Assembly (NCBI GenBank): GCA_963555705.1
Contig: OY743184.1
Coordinates: forward strand, 18,403,859-18,467,858
Direction: 5' to 3'
Length of the DNA stretch: 64,000 bases
Source: Ligustrum vulgare
Taxonomy: Eukaryota > Streptophyta > Magnoliopsida > Lamiales > Oleaceae
The position numbers were made by a program, and so were the translations under genes. This document shows positions 36,352 through 48,549 of the stretch, in pieces. A model generated the notes under the pieces. That model was not told the DNA's origin. It did not search any database and saw only the letters and a list, made by a program, of their open reading frames with translations. Positions within the stretch are counted from its first letter, which is position 1; each line of letters begins with the position of its first letter.

Positions 36352-36765
36352 TTATTGTGGAATGTGTTTGTCACACAGTGTATAAATGGACATCGTATTA
36401 GATATCATTCTATAATAAATTTTATCTGATTTTTGTCCCCTCTACCTCAGTTGGACGTTCAAAATAGAAGGTACTATTGGAGATACTTTACGAACATCTC
36501 CTTTGCTAAATATCTTCAAAAATAGGATGCGGCAAAATAGAGAAAAGAGTTGAAAATAGAGTGTCGAAAGAGGAAGAGAAGAGAGAAATAGACACAAAAA
36601 TGCAACATTTATTGTGAAAGATGTTTAGCAGATTGTCTAAAAATAGACACCATAATGGACATCTTTCTACAAGAAATGTTGTCACTTCAGTTTTGTCCTT
36701 TCACCTCATCGTCATGTTAACTAAACATTTAAAGTAGAAAATGGCATTGAAGATGCTCTAAACAA
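36349..36765. repeat. Diverged tandem duplication, about 255-bp offset
   Basis: ACATTTATTGTGGAATGTG... (36349) recurs as ACATTTATTGTGAAAGATG... (36604). Both copies continue to matching ends (ATTGGAGATACT and CATTGAAGATGCT). No gene seen. Confidence 0.7.
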
Positions 36766-37470
36766 AAAGTTTCTGAGTCAAGGAGTTTGCTAAGCTATGT
36801 TTCGCAACACTGTAGAATTTATTTATGAATTAATTTATTTATATTTTAAAGTAAATGCGTGTTTAAAAAGTGAAGAGAAAAAATGTTTATGATTAAAAAG
36901 TAATTTAAAAAATTATATTATTTATAAATTAATTTATACATTGTAATGAATGAATTAAAGAACATATGCTAAGTTTCAAAAGTTTATTTCAATGATTAAT
37001 GGAAGCATTAAGTCCCCAATCTATTCACTTAATAGAATGCAAGCCCTCGTTCTAACTTTTTTGACAATTCAATTCTACAACCTATAATACATTTGCAATT
37101 TCATTAATTAGCACATATAGTCTTGATGACGGTTTTCGTCTCAATCGAATTACCTTTTAGAGATGATTCCTTCAGAGCTTCCTTCGTCATCAATTTTACT
37201 AACACCATTCGCACTTCATAGTTCATATATTAATATATGGCTTCGGGTCTCCAAGTAGAAGACAAAAGAATGAGGTATATGTTAAGGAATATACGACAGA
37301 CAATTAGATCAACATGAAAATATATTGTTATATTATATTCTTATCATTAAAGATTGTATTAGATTATATTTAGATGATTTAGATTGATTTCGTCATAGAT
37401 TATATTATATTCTATTTTGGTGATTTAGATTAGATTGATTTAGTTTCCTTTGTATTCAAAACTCTTGTAC

Positions 37471-37481
37471 TACACACACAC

Positions 37482-37537
<56 letters not shown>
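37471..37537. repeat. Mirror microsatellite (CA)n(TA)n(TG)n
   Basis: A CA run, a long TA run and a TG run in series. Together they form a near-perfect inverted repeat around the TA core. Confidence 0.95.
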
Positions 37538-37678
37538 CAAAGAGTATTAATAAAATTGTGCATTATATTCTATTATTTTCTATAGTATAAATATTGGATT
37601 ATATTAATTATAAAAGCATATTTAATTATTTAGTGAGTAGGTTGTACAGATTCGAAGGTCTTGTATGTGCACAGATTA

Positions 37679-38173
37679 GAGCATCTCAAATGCACTCTGT
37701 GAATTGGAGTTGACGTGACAATAAAATAAATGGACTTCCAGAGAGCGTGAATAAATAAACGGAAAAATTTACTCTCCAATGGTTCCTTTTACATTTAAAT
37801 AATATTGATTATGTGACATTTTTATATAAATTTAAAATTAATTACTATTTAAAGATTAAGCCTTATTTGCAGGATTTCTTACTGTATAAAAATTTCAAAT
37901 AGAAATAACTTGTATCATAAAACCTGATTGACTAACGTCCTTATTTATAATAATTAAATAATTAAAAAAATAAAAATTAATGTTCAGTCAGCATGTCTCA
38001 CGGAGCATCTAGATATAGACGCTCCACCCCCACAATGTCTATTTTTTTAGCGTCACGTCAGCCTAACATCCTAATCCACGTCGTGCATTGAAGAAAGATT
38101 TTTATCATATTTCGTCTATTTGCTGACGTGTTATCTATATTTTCTCAATCCACGAAATGTATTGGAAATGCTC
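37679..38173. mobile_element. Harbinger/Tourist-like MITE
   Basis: 495 bp between TTA triplets (37676-37678 and 38174-38176). Ends GAGCATCTCAAATGCACT and, inverted, GAGCATTTCCAATACATT. Confidence 0.7.
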
Positions 38174-39321
38174 TTACATTCATTAGGTATGGTATGTACA
38201 TTTTTTATTTTATTTAATTTATTTATAAATAGATCTTTTGCCTCCTTGACGCGAGGATGTTGATCATCTTACTGAAAATTTTATTTTAAATTATTATAGA
38301 AAGATCACATATAATTATCTAAATTTTAACTTTAACCCTATATTTGATCATTTCTTTTGATCTAATAATTAATATGCGCGTAATTTTTATAAATGTGAAA
38401 GTAACTCTTATAATATATTTAAATCTCTTATTTAACAGCTTAAGTTTATAAATGATACTTCACCGCACGGAAGATCTCACATGTTGTCTCTATCGCTCTT
38501 CTCGACCTTCTTGCCTTCCACAATCGACTGTGATTTAGCATTATTAGCAAGTTGAATCAATATTGTATTAAAAAGCCCGTTTATTGTCGTTGTGCTTTCA
38601 CGTCTTTTTTATAAAAGTTTTTTCTTTTTTCCCCTCAAAGAATGTAATGTTTTCGAGATAAAATATATGATTGAAAAGTAGTTTTAAAAAATGGGTGTAA
38701 TTTAAAAGTAGTCCAAGAAAATGTGTTATTTATAATTTTGTTTATAAACTGTTTACCTAATGGAGGCTTAGTATGTGTTTGATAAATTTGTTTATATAAA
38801 CAATACATTTTTTTTTAAAATTATTTTTTATACGTACATTTTCAAATTTTACTTTGGAAATTTAAATTCCTTGTTTATAAATAAAGAGGATACGCCAAAT
38901 GTAGGCTTATATTAATTTGATTCTCCTAGACGTCATCTTATTAGGATCTTGAATTATGCGGAGATATCAACAATGATTAATGGAGTGAAATTGAGAGTTA
39001 GATATTGATCCATTTGCCAGGATTTTTGAAATGTCAAAAATTACTTTTAAAATAAAGAAGTATTTTAGAACATTTTGAATATTTTTCTCGAAGTGATTTA
39101 TATGTTTTTAGAATAATTTTTAGAAAAAAAGCTTTTATTAGCATTCTCAAAAGACTTTTCTTCATAGTTCCAAAAGAAAAAGACTTTTCTTCAAGAAGAA
39201 GAAAACAAATTTTTCATTAAACGTCCCTAAAAAACCGTTGATTTTGAAATAGAAATTCCAAGGAAAAGATCAAATGGATATTTTCAACATCGTATTCAGA
39301 GAAGGAAAAAAAAAAAAAAAG
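38174..39321. other. AT-rich intergenic DNA with small foldback sequences
   Basis: Contains short repeats with GTTTATAAAC-like pairs (38690-38900). Nothing that looks coding. Confidence 0.4.
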
Positions 39322-39476
39322 TCAAGATATGAATTTCAGCAACAAAGTGGTTGTTTGGTACCATGTTCATGTCTGACATTTGCATGATTAAATTAATAAA
39401 TATATGTCCATTTGCACACAAGGTTCCTCCTTTATAAATGCTAATATAGCCACTATTTGGCAACAAAAAATAAAAT

Positions 39477-39522
<46 letters not shown>

Positions 39523-39904
39523 TAAACAACACAATTTCTCAAACCTTTTTTAAGTTACACATATTTTCTCTCTCCACTTTTCAACCACACATCTTACCTC
39601 AAAAATATAAAATATATATATATATTTTTAAATACAAAATTTTTAATTGTTGCTGAAATTCATATCTTGATTAAATTCATAAATATATGTCCATTTGCAC
39701 ACAAGGTTCCTCCTTTATAAATGCTAATATAGCCACTATTTGGCAACAACAAAAATATATATATATATATATATATATTTTTAAACAACACAATTTCTCA
39801 AACCTTTTTTAAGTTACACATATTTTCTCTCTCCACTTTTCAACCACACATCTTACCTCAAAAATATAAAATATATATATATATTTTTAAATACAAAATT
39901 TTTA
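39322..39904. repeat. Direct duplication with an inverted 24-bp junction (template-switch footprint)
   Basis: 39386-39646 is repeated at 39669-39904 (offset 283 bp, with a shorter TA run). At the junction, 39647-39670 is the exact reverse complement of 39322-39345, a segment lying 5' of the first copy. A (TA)n run occupies 39481-39520. Confidence 0.9.
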
Positions 39905-39951
39905 ACAAACAGAGCCATAAGAATGAATGACGGCTTTCACCAATGCCTTAA

Positions 39952-40878
39952 CGCAACTCCAATGGTAACATAAATTGGGAGCTTCATGAGATGAGAGATG
40001 TAGACACAAAATAATTCTTGGATCCTGCTTCAACATTTATTTTTTCTTCTCTTCCACATTTTACCACTTTTCTCCACTTTCTCGTACATTCGTACAATCC
40101 TACTCCACTTCTTCTACAAATCAACATTCTATCCCGCATCGTCTACTATTTTTTTATTCATTCATTTGAAATTATATCTATCTCTCTCATTTTTTTCTTT
40201 TCCCGCTCATTTTTTCTCCACATATTACTTCTAACCTTACACTTAAAAAAAAAAAAAGAGTCATGCTATTCTATCCATCCATGTGAGAGGGGGCACCCGA
40301 TATGGCAGAATAAGGTGTGTAAAGTAACATAATTCTTCAAAAAAATGAGTCATGCTATTCTACCCATTTCATTCTATCATACCGAGTGCCACCCCTCACT
40401 GAGAGGTGGGACAGTTCATTATGAGGCAGGTCCCAACACATCCATGTCAGATGGGGCACTCGGTGTGGTAGAATGAGGTGAGTAAAGTAACATAATTTTA
40501 AAAGATGAGTAATGTTATTCTACCCACTTCATTCTACCACACCGGGTGTCACCTCCTTACATAAGGGGTGGGGTTCATTATCAGGTCAGTACCACACACC
40601 ATCCATATCAGAGGGGCCACCTGGTGTGATAGAATGGGGTGGATAAAGTAAAATCATTCTAAAAGATGAGCCATGTTATTCTACCCACTTCATTCTACCA
40701 CATCGGATGCCACCTCCTCACATAAGGGGTGGGGCCGTTCATTTATGAGGCCGGTCTCACATTCATTCATGTGAGAGGGGCACCCAATGTGGTAGAATGA
40801 GGTGGGTAAAGTAACATAATTCTAAAAGATGAGTCATGCTATTCACTCCTCCAATCCACATTGTCATTGGAGATGCTC
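39952..40878. mobile_element. Harbinger-like MITE hosting a hairpin-unit array
   Basis: Ends CGCAACTCCAATGGTAAC and, inverted, GAGCATCTCCAATGACAAT between TAA triplets (39949-39951 and 40879-40881). The terminal sequence is akin to the MITE at 37679-38173. Positions 40258-40850 inside are the tandem array described separately. Confidence 0.65.
40258..40850. repeat. Tandem array of about 160-bp hairpin (MITE-like) units
   Basis: Units start with ATGAGTCATG or a variant at 40345, 40505, 40666 and 40829, spacing 160, 161 and 163 bp. The first copy (40258-40344) is internally deleted and the last is only a start. Within each full unit the first part, TATTCTACCCACTTCATT then CTACCACACCGG, is complementary to the last part (CCGGTGTGGTAGAATG then AGGTGGGTAAAGTA), so each folds into a long hairpin. 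Confidence 0.9.
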
Positions 40879-40881
40879 TAA

Positions 40882-41265
40882 GGAAGGAAAGCACATGCAA
40901 CAGTTACTTTTTATTTTATTCATCGCTCACTAAAAAGTAGTTTTAAAAATTATGTAATTTTTTATATACTAATTTATAAATCAGTCTATTTTGATTACCA
41001 AATGGTGGCTTACATTTATTTCCCTTCAGTTTATTCTCTCTTTTTAATTCCTCATATATATGTCATCAGGCTGAAACACTTGAGGAAACCGACAGACTAA
41101 TGACAAAATGGTCAACAGCTCTTTATGTAATGTGCAAAACCATTTGTATATTCAAAACCTGAAAGGCTGAAACCAGGTTCCCTAGATCTCCCGTTCATCT
41201 TACCTGGTACAATGAACCGTGATCCAGAAACTGGATAATTCACTCACACTATACCCCCTAGAACT
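40882..41265. other. Region upstream of the copia insertion
   Basis: Unique-looking DNA that would have been contiguous with 48401 onward before the copia inserted, so probably distal promoter DNA of the DOG1-domain gene. Confidence 0.4.
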
Positions 41266-41270
41266 TAATT

Positions 41271-41721
41271 TGTTGGATAAAATTCAATAATGTGGGGCCA
41301 AACATGTATAAAATAAAATGTGTGGTGCTATCTTAAGGATTTAGTCAATAAAGTGATTCACTAAAGATTGTTCAGGACTAATGGGCATTAAGTGTCGTGA
41401 GATTAAAGTGTAGAGACAGATTCTATGTTTTAAATTGATGAGGGGCCAATTTAATAACATTGAAACACGATAGCTGCCCTACAGCTATTTATACAGGTCA
41501 TGGTCCCAATTGAGCGTGGCTTTTCATAATTCTCTGCATCCCCATCAACAGAGGACAAAATAAGGAGAAAACCACGAATCAGTTGGAAGGCCATAACCCC
41601 GTTCGATCAAACGTAATAATGGATTCAGGTACGCTTCCGCTTCAGTTTCGATCCGATAATTACAGCATGATGTTTCTGGATTTTAGATGAACAATTATCT
41701 ATATTAAATTTAATTACAACA
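41271..41721 (+). repeat. 5' LTR of the copia element
   Basis: 451 bp, TGTTGGATAAAATTC to AATTACAACA, with a TATA-like box (GCTATTTATACAGG, about 41483). Its last 45 bp match 48351-48395 with one difference. Confidence 0.9.
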
Positions 41722-41723
41722 AG

Positions 41724-41736
41724 TGGTATCAGAGCC
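41724..41736 (+). other. Primer binding site, initiator tRNA-Met
   Basis: TGGTATCAGAGCC, two bases after the 5' LTR. Confidence 0.92.
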
Positions 41737-41924
41737 AACATCGTGTTGAATTATCAGATCAATTTTGTACACACATTTGTAAAACCTAATTGTGTACTTA
41801 TGAATATGCGCATAAGGCTTCTTGAGAAATAAACATACACAGTTCATTCGAAAATTATACACACTGTAAGATCAAGAAAATTTTTGAAACATGACTTTAG
41901 TATAATGGATTCATTCCGTAAACT

Positions 41925-41964
<40 letters not shown>

Positions 41965-42339
41965 GGAGATACATAGTTTGGTATTGAATTTGTGGATGAA
42001 TTTGCATATATTTTTTGCGCTGTGAATCTGATATGGGTGTGGTTGAAATCAGATTCAATATGTATTGCAGTATGGTTATGGATTTATGTTGGTTATGTGG
42101 TTGTTTGTTGATGGAAACGAATGAAGGTCGGAAAGGGGTTGCAGCGGCGCTGCGCACGGCGGATTTCAGCATCACCGCGCGCGCACTGGGTTACAGCGAC
42201 GCTGTGTTCTGGGTTGCAGCGCCCGCGATGGTGCTGCAGGTGGTGGTTGCTGGCGCCGCGTTTTGAGGGCGGTAACGGCGGCGGTTAGGGTTAATGCGAA
42301 ACCCTAGCGGTTGAAAAATGGATTTTGGGCAGGGGGTTT

Positions 42340-43145
42340 CAATTGTAAATTTGAAGTCTTGAGGGACTTTTCTGCAATTACGTAATTGGCCTTATTTCAC
42401 ATTAGGTCCTCATGGTTTGTTTTAAATATTATTTAAAATCCTAAAGTTGTAAAATCTTTTAAGTTGGCCCTTCAGACTTCTTAATTTACAAAATCAGCCC
42501 ATAATGTTAAGAAATCATTTAAGTTGGGTTTTATGAATTCTGAATTTTACGATTTAGTCCCTAAAGTTTTGAATTTACAACTTCAGCCCCTAAAGTTATA
42601 ATTTATTTAAGTCAAGACCTCTCAAGTTATGGAATTTTGTGATTTCAGCCCCTGAAGTTTGAAGATTTTCTAATCCAGCCCCTAATGTCTAAAAATTTTC
42701 AAAATTGGTACCTTTAAGGTTAAGGGTATAATATTTCAGCCCCTAAGGTTTGAGAATTTTCTGATTCAATCCATAAAGTTTGAAAATTCTCTAATTTGGT
42801 TCCATAAAGTTTGAAAATTTTCTAATAAAGCATCTAAAGTTCTGAAATTCTCTAATTTGGTCCATAAAGTTTGAATATTTTCAAATTCAGTCCTTAAAGT
42901 TTCCGAGTTCAATATTTTGGACCTCTAAAGTTTGATTTTCTTTCAAATTGGGACCCAAGAGTTTGGAATTTCTCTAAATTGGCCAATAAGGTTTTGGGAA
43001 AAAAAATTATAATTTAAGTACTTCAAGCTTAAAATTTTACATAATTGGCCACCTAAAGTTTAAGAATATTGCAATTGACTCTCTCAACTTAAGGATTGCT
43101 TTATTCTAAAGTATTGAATTTCGTAATTCAAATCCTAAAGTCTTA
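42340..43145 (+). repeat. Rhythmic degenerate repeat in the copia leader
   Basis: About 22 units of 33-38 bp, each roughly CAGCCCCTAAAGTTT then GAAAATTTTCTAATT. Every unit is different but the CCTAAAGTTT core and spacing persist. There is no open frame through it. It follows a GC-rich segment (42128-42290) and a (TTA)n run (41937-41964). Confidence 0.85.
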
Positions 43146-43584
43146 AATATATGCAAAACAGTCAATTCAAGTTCAAATTTTGGTATGACGGACTCTTTTG
43201 AGAAATATAATATTTCAAAGTGAATTAATTGAAGCAACATGTTGCCAAAGCAACCTCTCTTGTGGAAATTAATTGACTTAGAATATTAGAAGGTTTCGTG
43301 TGTGTGTTGTTCATGCGGATATTGATCGGCCCAAATGAAGGTCATTGAAAGTATGATTTGCATAATAAGGTATTTATGTGAGCTATTTTGTTTAAGTGTT
43401 CTCTATTCAGTGTCAAATTCTGCTAGTAGTATATCTACAAGCTCAAATTTAATCCCTGTATTTATGGAACAAACTTCAAGGATCAAAACAAGAACATTAA
43501 CTTTTCGTTGGCTGCATGGATCTAGACCGTGTACTAAGAATTGAGCAATCTGCTCCTCTTACGGATGAAAGTTCATCTAATTAA

Positions 43585-46431
43585 ATGAGGAACTTTGAGA
43601 GGTGGGATTGCTTAAATTACGTGAGTCTCATGATCATTAAGTGCGGCATTCCGGAAGCCTTTAGTGGCATAGTATCTGATGAGGTAAATGATACCAATGA
43701 ATTCCTTGCCGAAATTAAGAAATGTTTTGCGAAAAACGATAAGGCTGAAACAAACACGCTTATACAAAGCTTGATTTCAATAAAGTATAAAGGCAATGAG
43801 AAAATAAGGGAGTACATCATGTAGATGTCTCACACTGCTTCAAAACTTAAGGAACTAAAACTCGACTTGTCTAATGACTTGCTCGTTCATTTGGTATTGA
43901 TATCGCTTCCTGCACAATATAGTTAATTTAAGGTTAGTTATAACTGTCAACGTAGAAATGAACTCTCAATGAGCTCATTTCATAGTGTGCAAGCTTCTTG
44001 CACAATTCAGTCAATTTAAGGTCAGTTGTATCTCTCAAAGGAAGAAATGAACTCTAAATGAGCTCATTCTATTTTTTTGTGTGTAAGAAGAAGAAAAGTT
44101 GAAGCAGGACAGAATTGAAAGTGTTCACTTGGCAAACACCTCTAAAGATAAGGGCAAGAAAACAAATAAAGAAAATAAAGTTGTTACGGGTTCAGAACAA
44201 AAGAAACCACATAAAGACATTGAGGGTTGTTTCTTTTGCTAGAAATCTGGACATTTAAAGAAAAGATCGTACATATTACCAACTAAAGTTGCTGATAAAG
44301 TACCCTAAGAGCTTTTGACAGGAAGAAAACCTAGTCTAAAGCATTTCCACATTTGGAGATCTCCAGCTAAGGCTAGGCTTTATAGGCCACATAAAGTAAT
44401 TGGACTCCAAAACAGTAAGCAGCCACTTTATTGGTTATTCTGAGCGATCGAGGGGCTATAAATTTTATGATCCCACACTTAAGTCAATTTTTTGAAACTG
44501 GAAATGCAACATTTTTTGAGGATGTTGAGTTTGGGGGAGAAATAAGATTAAGATATTGTCTTTAAGGAAGAAGTTGAGGAAGGATCGGTTTCGATTCCTA
44601 TTATTGCTTTTGAAAATGTGCAAGTTTTTATGCAAATCATTGATCAAGAAGCATATCCAGAACCTCAACTAGACAATGTTGAAGAACCTCCCATCCAAAA
44701 TAAGGTAAATTTCAAAAGTACAAACTTAACAACCTCAATAACTAAAGCAATTAAGGAGATCCACGGGAGAAAGGGAAAAAGTGCTATTTCGGATAATTTA
44801 AATAGTATTTTTCCAAGAACATAAGGAAATAATGGAATGGTGGAAGATGGTCCAATCAATTCCATCAGGCCATGCAGGGTTCTAACTCTCAGAAATGGAT
44901 TGATGTCATAAATAAGGAGTATAAGCATATGCAAGACAATAAAGTTTGGGATCTTGTCCCATTACCAGAAGGTGCGAAGCCCACCATTGGTCTTAAATGA
45001 ATTTTTAAACCAAGAAGGATTCGAAAGGTAATGTGGAAAGATATAAAGTTCGTCTTGTATCTAAATGCTTTACATAGAATGATGACATTGATTATAAAGA
45101 GACTTTCCCTTTGGTTTCTTCGAAAGACTCTTTCAAGAAAGTTAGGTTGTTGCACTTTTGACCTCGAGTTACATCAAATGGATACTAAGGTGGCGTTTCT
45201 CAATGGCGACATTGATGGGACGATCTATATGGTGCAATCAGTAAACTTTGTGTAAGTAGACCCAAAGCAAATGGTTTGCAAATTAAAGAAATCCATTTGT
45301 GTGCTCAAGCCAGCTTCCCATTAAGGGTAATACAAATTTCATCAAGCAATTATCTCATTTGGTCTTGAGATTGATGTTGTTGATGATTGTATGTATTACA
45401 GGTTCAGTGGGAGTAAGTGTATTTTCCTGATTTTGTATGTTGATAACATATTGCTTGCCACTGATGATATAGGCATGTCACATAAAATTATGAGATTTTT
45501 TGTCAAGGGATTTTGAGATTAAAAATCTTGGTGACGTCTCTTTTGTATTAGGAATTTAGATACACCGGGATTGTTCTCGAGGTATTCTTGGATTGTCACA
45601 AAAAGGCTATATTGATAAAGTACTTAAGAGGTTTGGCATGCAAGACAGTAAATCAGGGGACACCCCTATCGCTAAGGGAGACAGTTTAGTCTCAACTAAT
45701 GTCCGAAAAGTTATCTTGAAGTTAAGGAAATGCAGAAGATCTCATATAGTTTAGTTATAGGGAATCTGATGTATATTCAAGTTTGTACGCATCCGGATAT
45801 TGCGTACATTATTGGGATACTAAGGAGATATTTAAGTAACCCTGGGATGGATCATTTGGAAAGCAGCCAAACATGGGTTATAAGGTATTTAAAGAAAACA
45901 AAAGATTACATGCTCACATACAGAAAATCGGATCAGTTGGAGATCATATGGTACTATGATTCCGGTTTTTTTTGCTAGATGCCAAAACAGTAGAAGATCC
46001 ATAACAGGCTACATCTATCTGCAAGTTGGAGGAGCTATTTCTGGAAAGAGTGCTTAACAAACACTTTAGCTTCTTTTACTTGGCAGCACAGTTTGTAGCA
46101 ATTTTGGAGCCATCTGATTATGGAATATAGCTGCGAAATTTTGTCACTTGGCTGCATATTCTGTACGGTATACAAAGACCACTAAAGTTATATTGTGACA
46201 ATAACTCTGCAGTACTATATTCCAATAACAACAGGAGTTCAACTAAGTCAAAACACATTGACATTAAGTCCCCGGTTGTGAAGGAAAGGGTACAGAGTAG
46301 ACAGATTTCCATAGAGCATATTGGGACAAACTCCATGATTGCTGATCCGCTTACTAAGGGATTAGCACCCAAGGTTTTTCACGAGCACACTGCTCGTATG
46401 GGTGTAGTATTTCTTGAGGATATCATGATTT
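43585..46431 (+). pseudogene. gag-pol relic of the copia element
   Basis: gag: 43585-43824 (FLAEIKKCFAKNDKAETNT, then KLDLSNDLLVHL). The zinc-knuckle remnant (about 44231-44270) is followed at once by an integrase end (ELLTGRKPSLKHFHIW, about 44310), so protease and most of integrase are deleted. RT: about 44890-45260 (YKHMQDNKVWDLVPLPEG, LELHQMDTKVAFLNGDID) with stops and shifts. RNase H: 45730-46431 (ADPLTKGL and HEHTARMGV near the end). Not functional. Confidence 0.9.
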
Positions 46432-46521
46432 AGTGGGAGTTTGTATTTTGGTTGCTTTATGTTTTGGTTTTGGACACATTTGTGTATTTGGATAATTTTC
46501 TGTACAGAAATAAAGTATTCA

Positions 46522-48180
46522 TGATAAGTGCTTTATTAGCACGTATTTAATTCACTTATTATCTTATTTTGTTATTGGTTTGATCCTATTGAAGCATCGT
46601 TTAATGCATTTTCACTTATTGTGCTATGAAAGGTCAAAAAGAAGAAAAAGAAAGGAAACATGACCAAAGAAATACAAAAAAATCAAGAAGTGATGTTCAA
46701 GGGCATATTCAAAGAGCTCCAAATTAATAATGACATGTGGGAAGAAGATTAGATGCAAAAATTATGGTCAAAGAAGGTTTGGGGTGAAGTTAGAAATCAA
46801 AAACCCGCAATGATTGTGATCATGAATTTTAGTTATAGATTGAAGCTCAATTTTTTCATAGAATACTTTCGAATTTTGGAAGAGATATTTCACAAAGAAT
46901 TGTAGATATTTGAGTTTTCTTTCCAACTCAACTTGAATCATCACAATCGGACTTTGGAAGAGAAAGTTATGACCAAAACATCGAATACAGGCGCTTCTCG
47001 ATAGAAATGCACTTACGGCCGTAAATGGTAAAGTTACGGCCGTAAATTCCAAATTCCGAAAATTTTCAGTATCTCACTTACGGCCGTGATAATTAACTTT
47101 CTCGCGAAGAAATTTCCTTATCTGATTCAAGGTCTATCTTTGGTATATCTTTGGGGTAAAGTTAGGGCACGATTTTGGGAGTATTAAAGGAGCAAAATCA
47201 CCACAAAAAGGAGGCTGGACATTGAGGAAAATTGAGAACAAATTATAGAGCATTCTTGTGAGATTTTCAAGCGCAAGAATATCAACAACAATGGAATTCA
47301 TGAAGCAACTTGAAAAATCTACCACAACCATGCTAGGCTAAATTCTATGTCTTGTTCAAAGGGGAAGTTGTGTTAACTCAATTATGTTATTTTCTTTTCC
47401 TATAAATTAGTAGCGTGAATTTATTCCTTTATTTCAATTGTTGGATTATTATGTTTTGAATGTTCATTGAGTTTATTTGATTAATAGTTTAATTTGGCCA
47501 ATTGGATTATTGATCTTTGGATTCATGAATATGCTATGTTTAGATTCTTGGTCCGTAATTGTCATTGAATCTTTACTTTAGTAGCAAATAAATCTCGTGC
47601 AGGTTTAGTAATAATTCAACTTGGATTGATTAATTCGAGCTTGTGAAATTAACTATCCAATTCAATCTATTCTTCTAGATTTTCATATTAGTCGTGCATT
47701 ATTAACTATCCAATTCAATCTATTCTTCTAGATTTTCATATTAGTCGTGCATTAAATTATAAGTGCTTGTTTAGAATTGTCGTGGCTAGAATTGGTTCGA
47801 AGAACTTGTTTTGAATCAATATACATAAGGAAGAATTTAGATAATCAGAGTTTGTTGATTATTTATGATTGATAATTGAATAGGGATATAAACACGTTAC
47901 AAGGAAAAGTATAACATTAATTAATGGCACAACTGAACCCGAGAACAAGATTTCTTCTTATATTATTTCTCTAGTCATATTTAATTGTTTATTTTTATGC
48001 ATATTTTTTATTCAAGCAATTTCAAACAACAAACCCCCCCATTCCATTCTAATTGATCGAACAACTAAAATTAGTTTCCGTTCCTCGTGGGATCGACCCT
48101 TACTCTCACTACTACATTATTAATTAATATTTAGCGAGTAAGGAATTATTTATTATTTTGGTGCATTGCGACACGCATCA
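46522..48180 (+). mobile_element. Solo LTR, gypsy type, nested in the copia 3' region, TSD ATTCA
   Basis: 1659 bp, TGATAAGTGCTTTATTAGC to GCGACACGCATCA, flanked by ATTCA at 46517-46521 and 48181-48185. It contains three copies of a TTACGGCCGTAA-like palindrome (47016, 47036, 47080) and near its end GTTCCTCGTGGGATCGACC, a tail element shared with other LTRs here. Confidence 0.94.
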
Positions 48181-48400
48181 ATTCAGTTCATTCTACTCTG
48201 TTGCATTATGTTTGGTATTGATCTCATCTAAGGAATAAAGTCAGACCAATTGAAAATATGCATGTTTGGATCACATAACATGTAATTTTCATACTACACT
48301 CTCATGATTGATCTATGTCATTTGATTGTATTGGTATAAGTGACCATTGATGGATTTTAGATGAACAATCATCTATATTAAATTTAATTACAACATAATT

Positions 48401-48549
48401 CCCATCCTATATATATATATATAAATTATGAGTGTAGTGAAGTTGAGTATACCGTCAACCAAAAGCTGGTTTTTGTGCTGTGGTTTTGCAGGGTGTTGTC
48501 TGTATCTGCCAAAGAATTGATCATTTGTTATATAATAGTGAATCCCACC
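48401..48549 (+). promoter_or_regulatory. Short remaining upstream DNA of the DOG1-domain gene
   Basis: Only 149 bp separate the copia's target duplication from the start codon. A (TA)n tract lies at 48412-48422. Whatever promoter stood further upstream is now 7.1 kb away. Confidence 0.45.

Larger units (their letters stand above)
41271..48395 (+). mobile_element. Ty1/copia element, decayed, inserted upstream of the DOG1-domain gene, TSD TAATT
   Basis: Begins TGTTGG at 41271 and ends ACAACA at 48395. TAATT flanks it at 41266-41270 and 48396-48400. Order: 5' LTR, Met primer site, long rhythmic leader, gag relic, broken pol, 3' noncoding DNA interrupted by a solo LTR (46522-48180), then only the last 45 bp of the 3' LTR. 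It sits about 150 bp before the DOG1 start codon. Confidence 0.93.

Noticed and set aside
42015..42266. 83-codon frame in the GC-rich copia leader
   Set aside because: It lies between primer site and gag with no domain. The high GC content alone explains the open frame.
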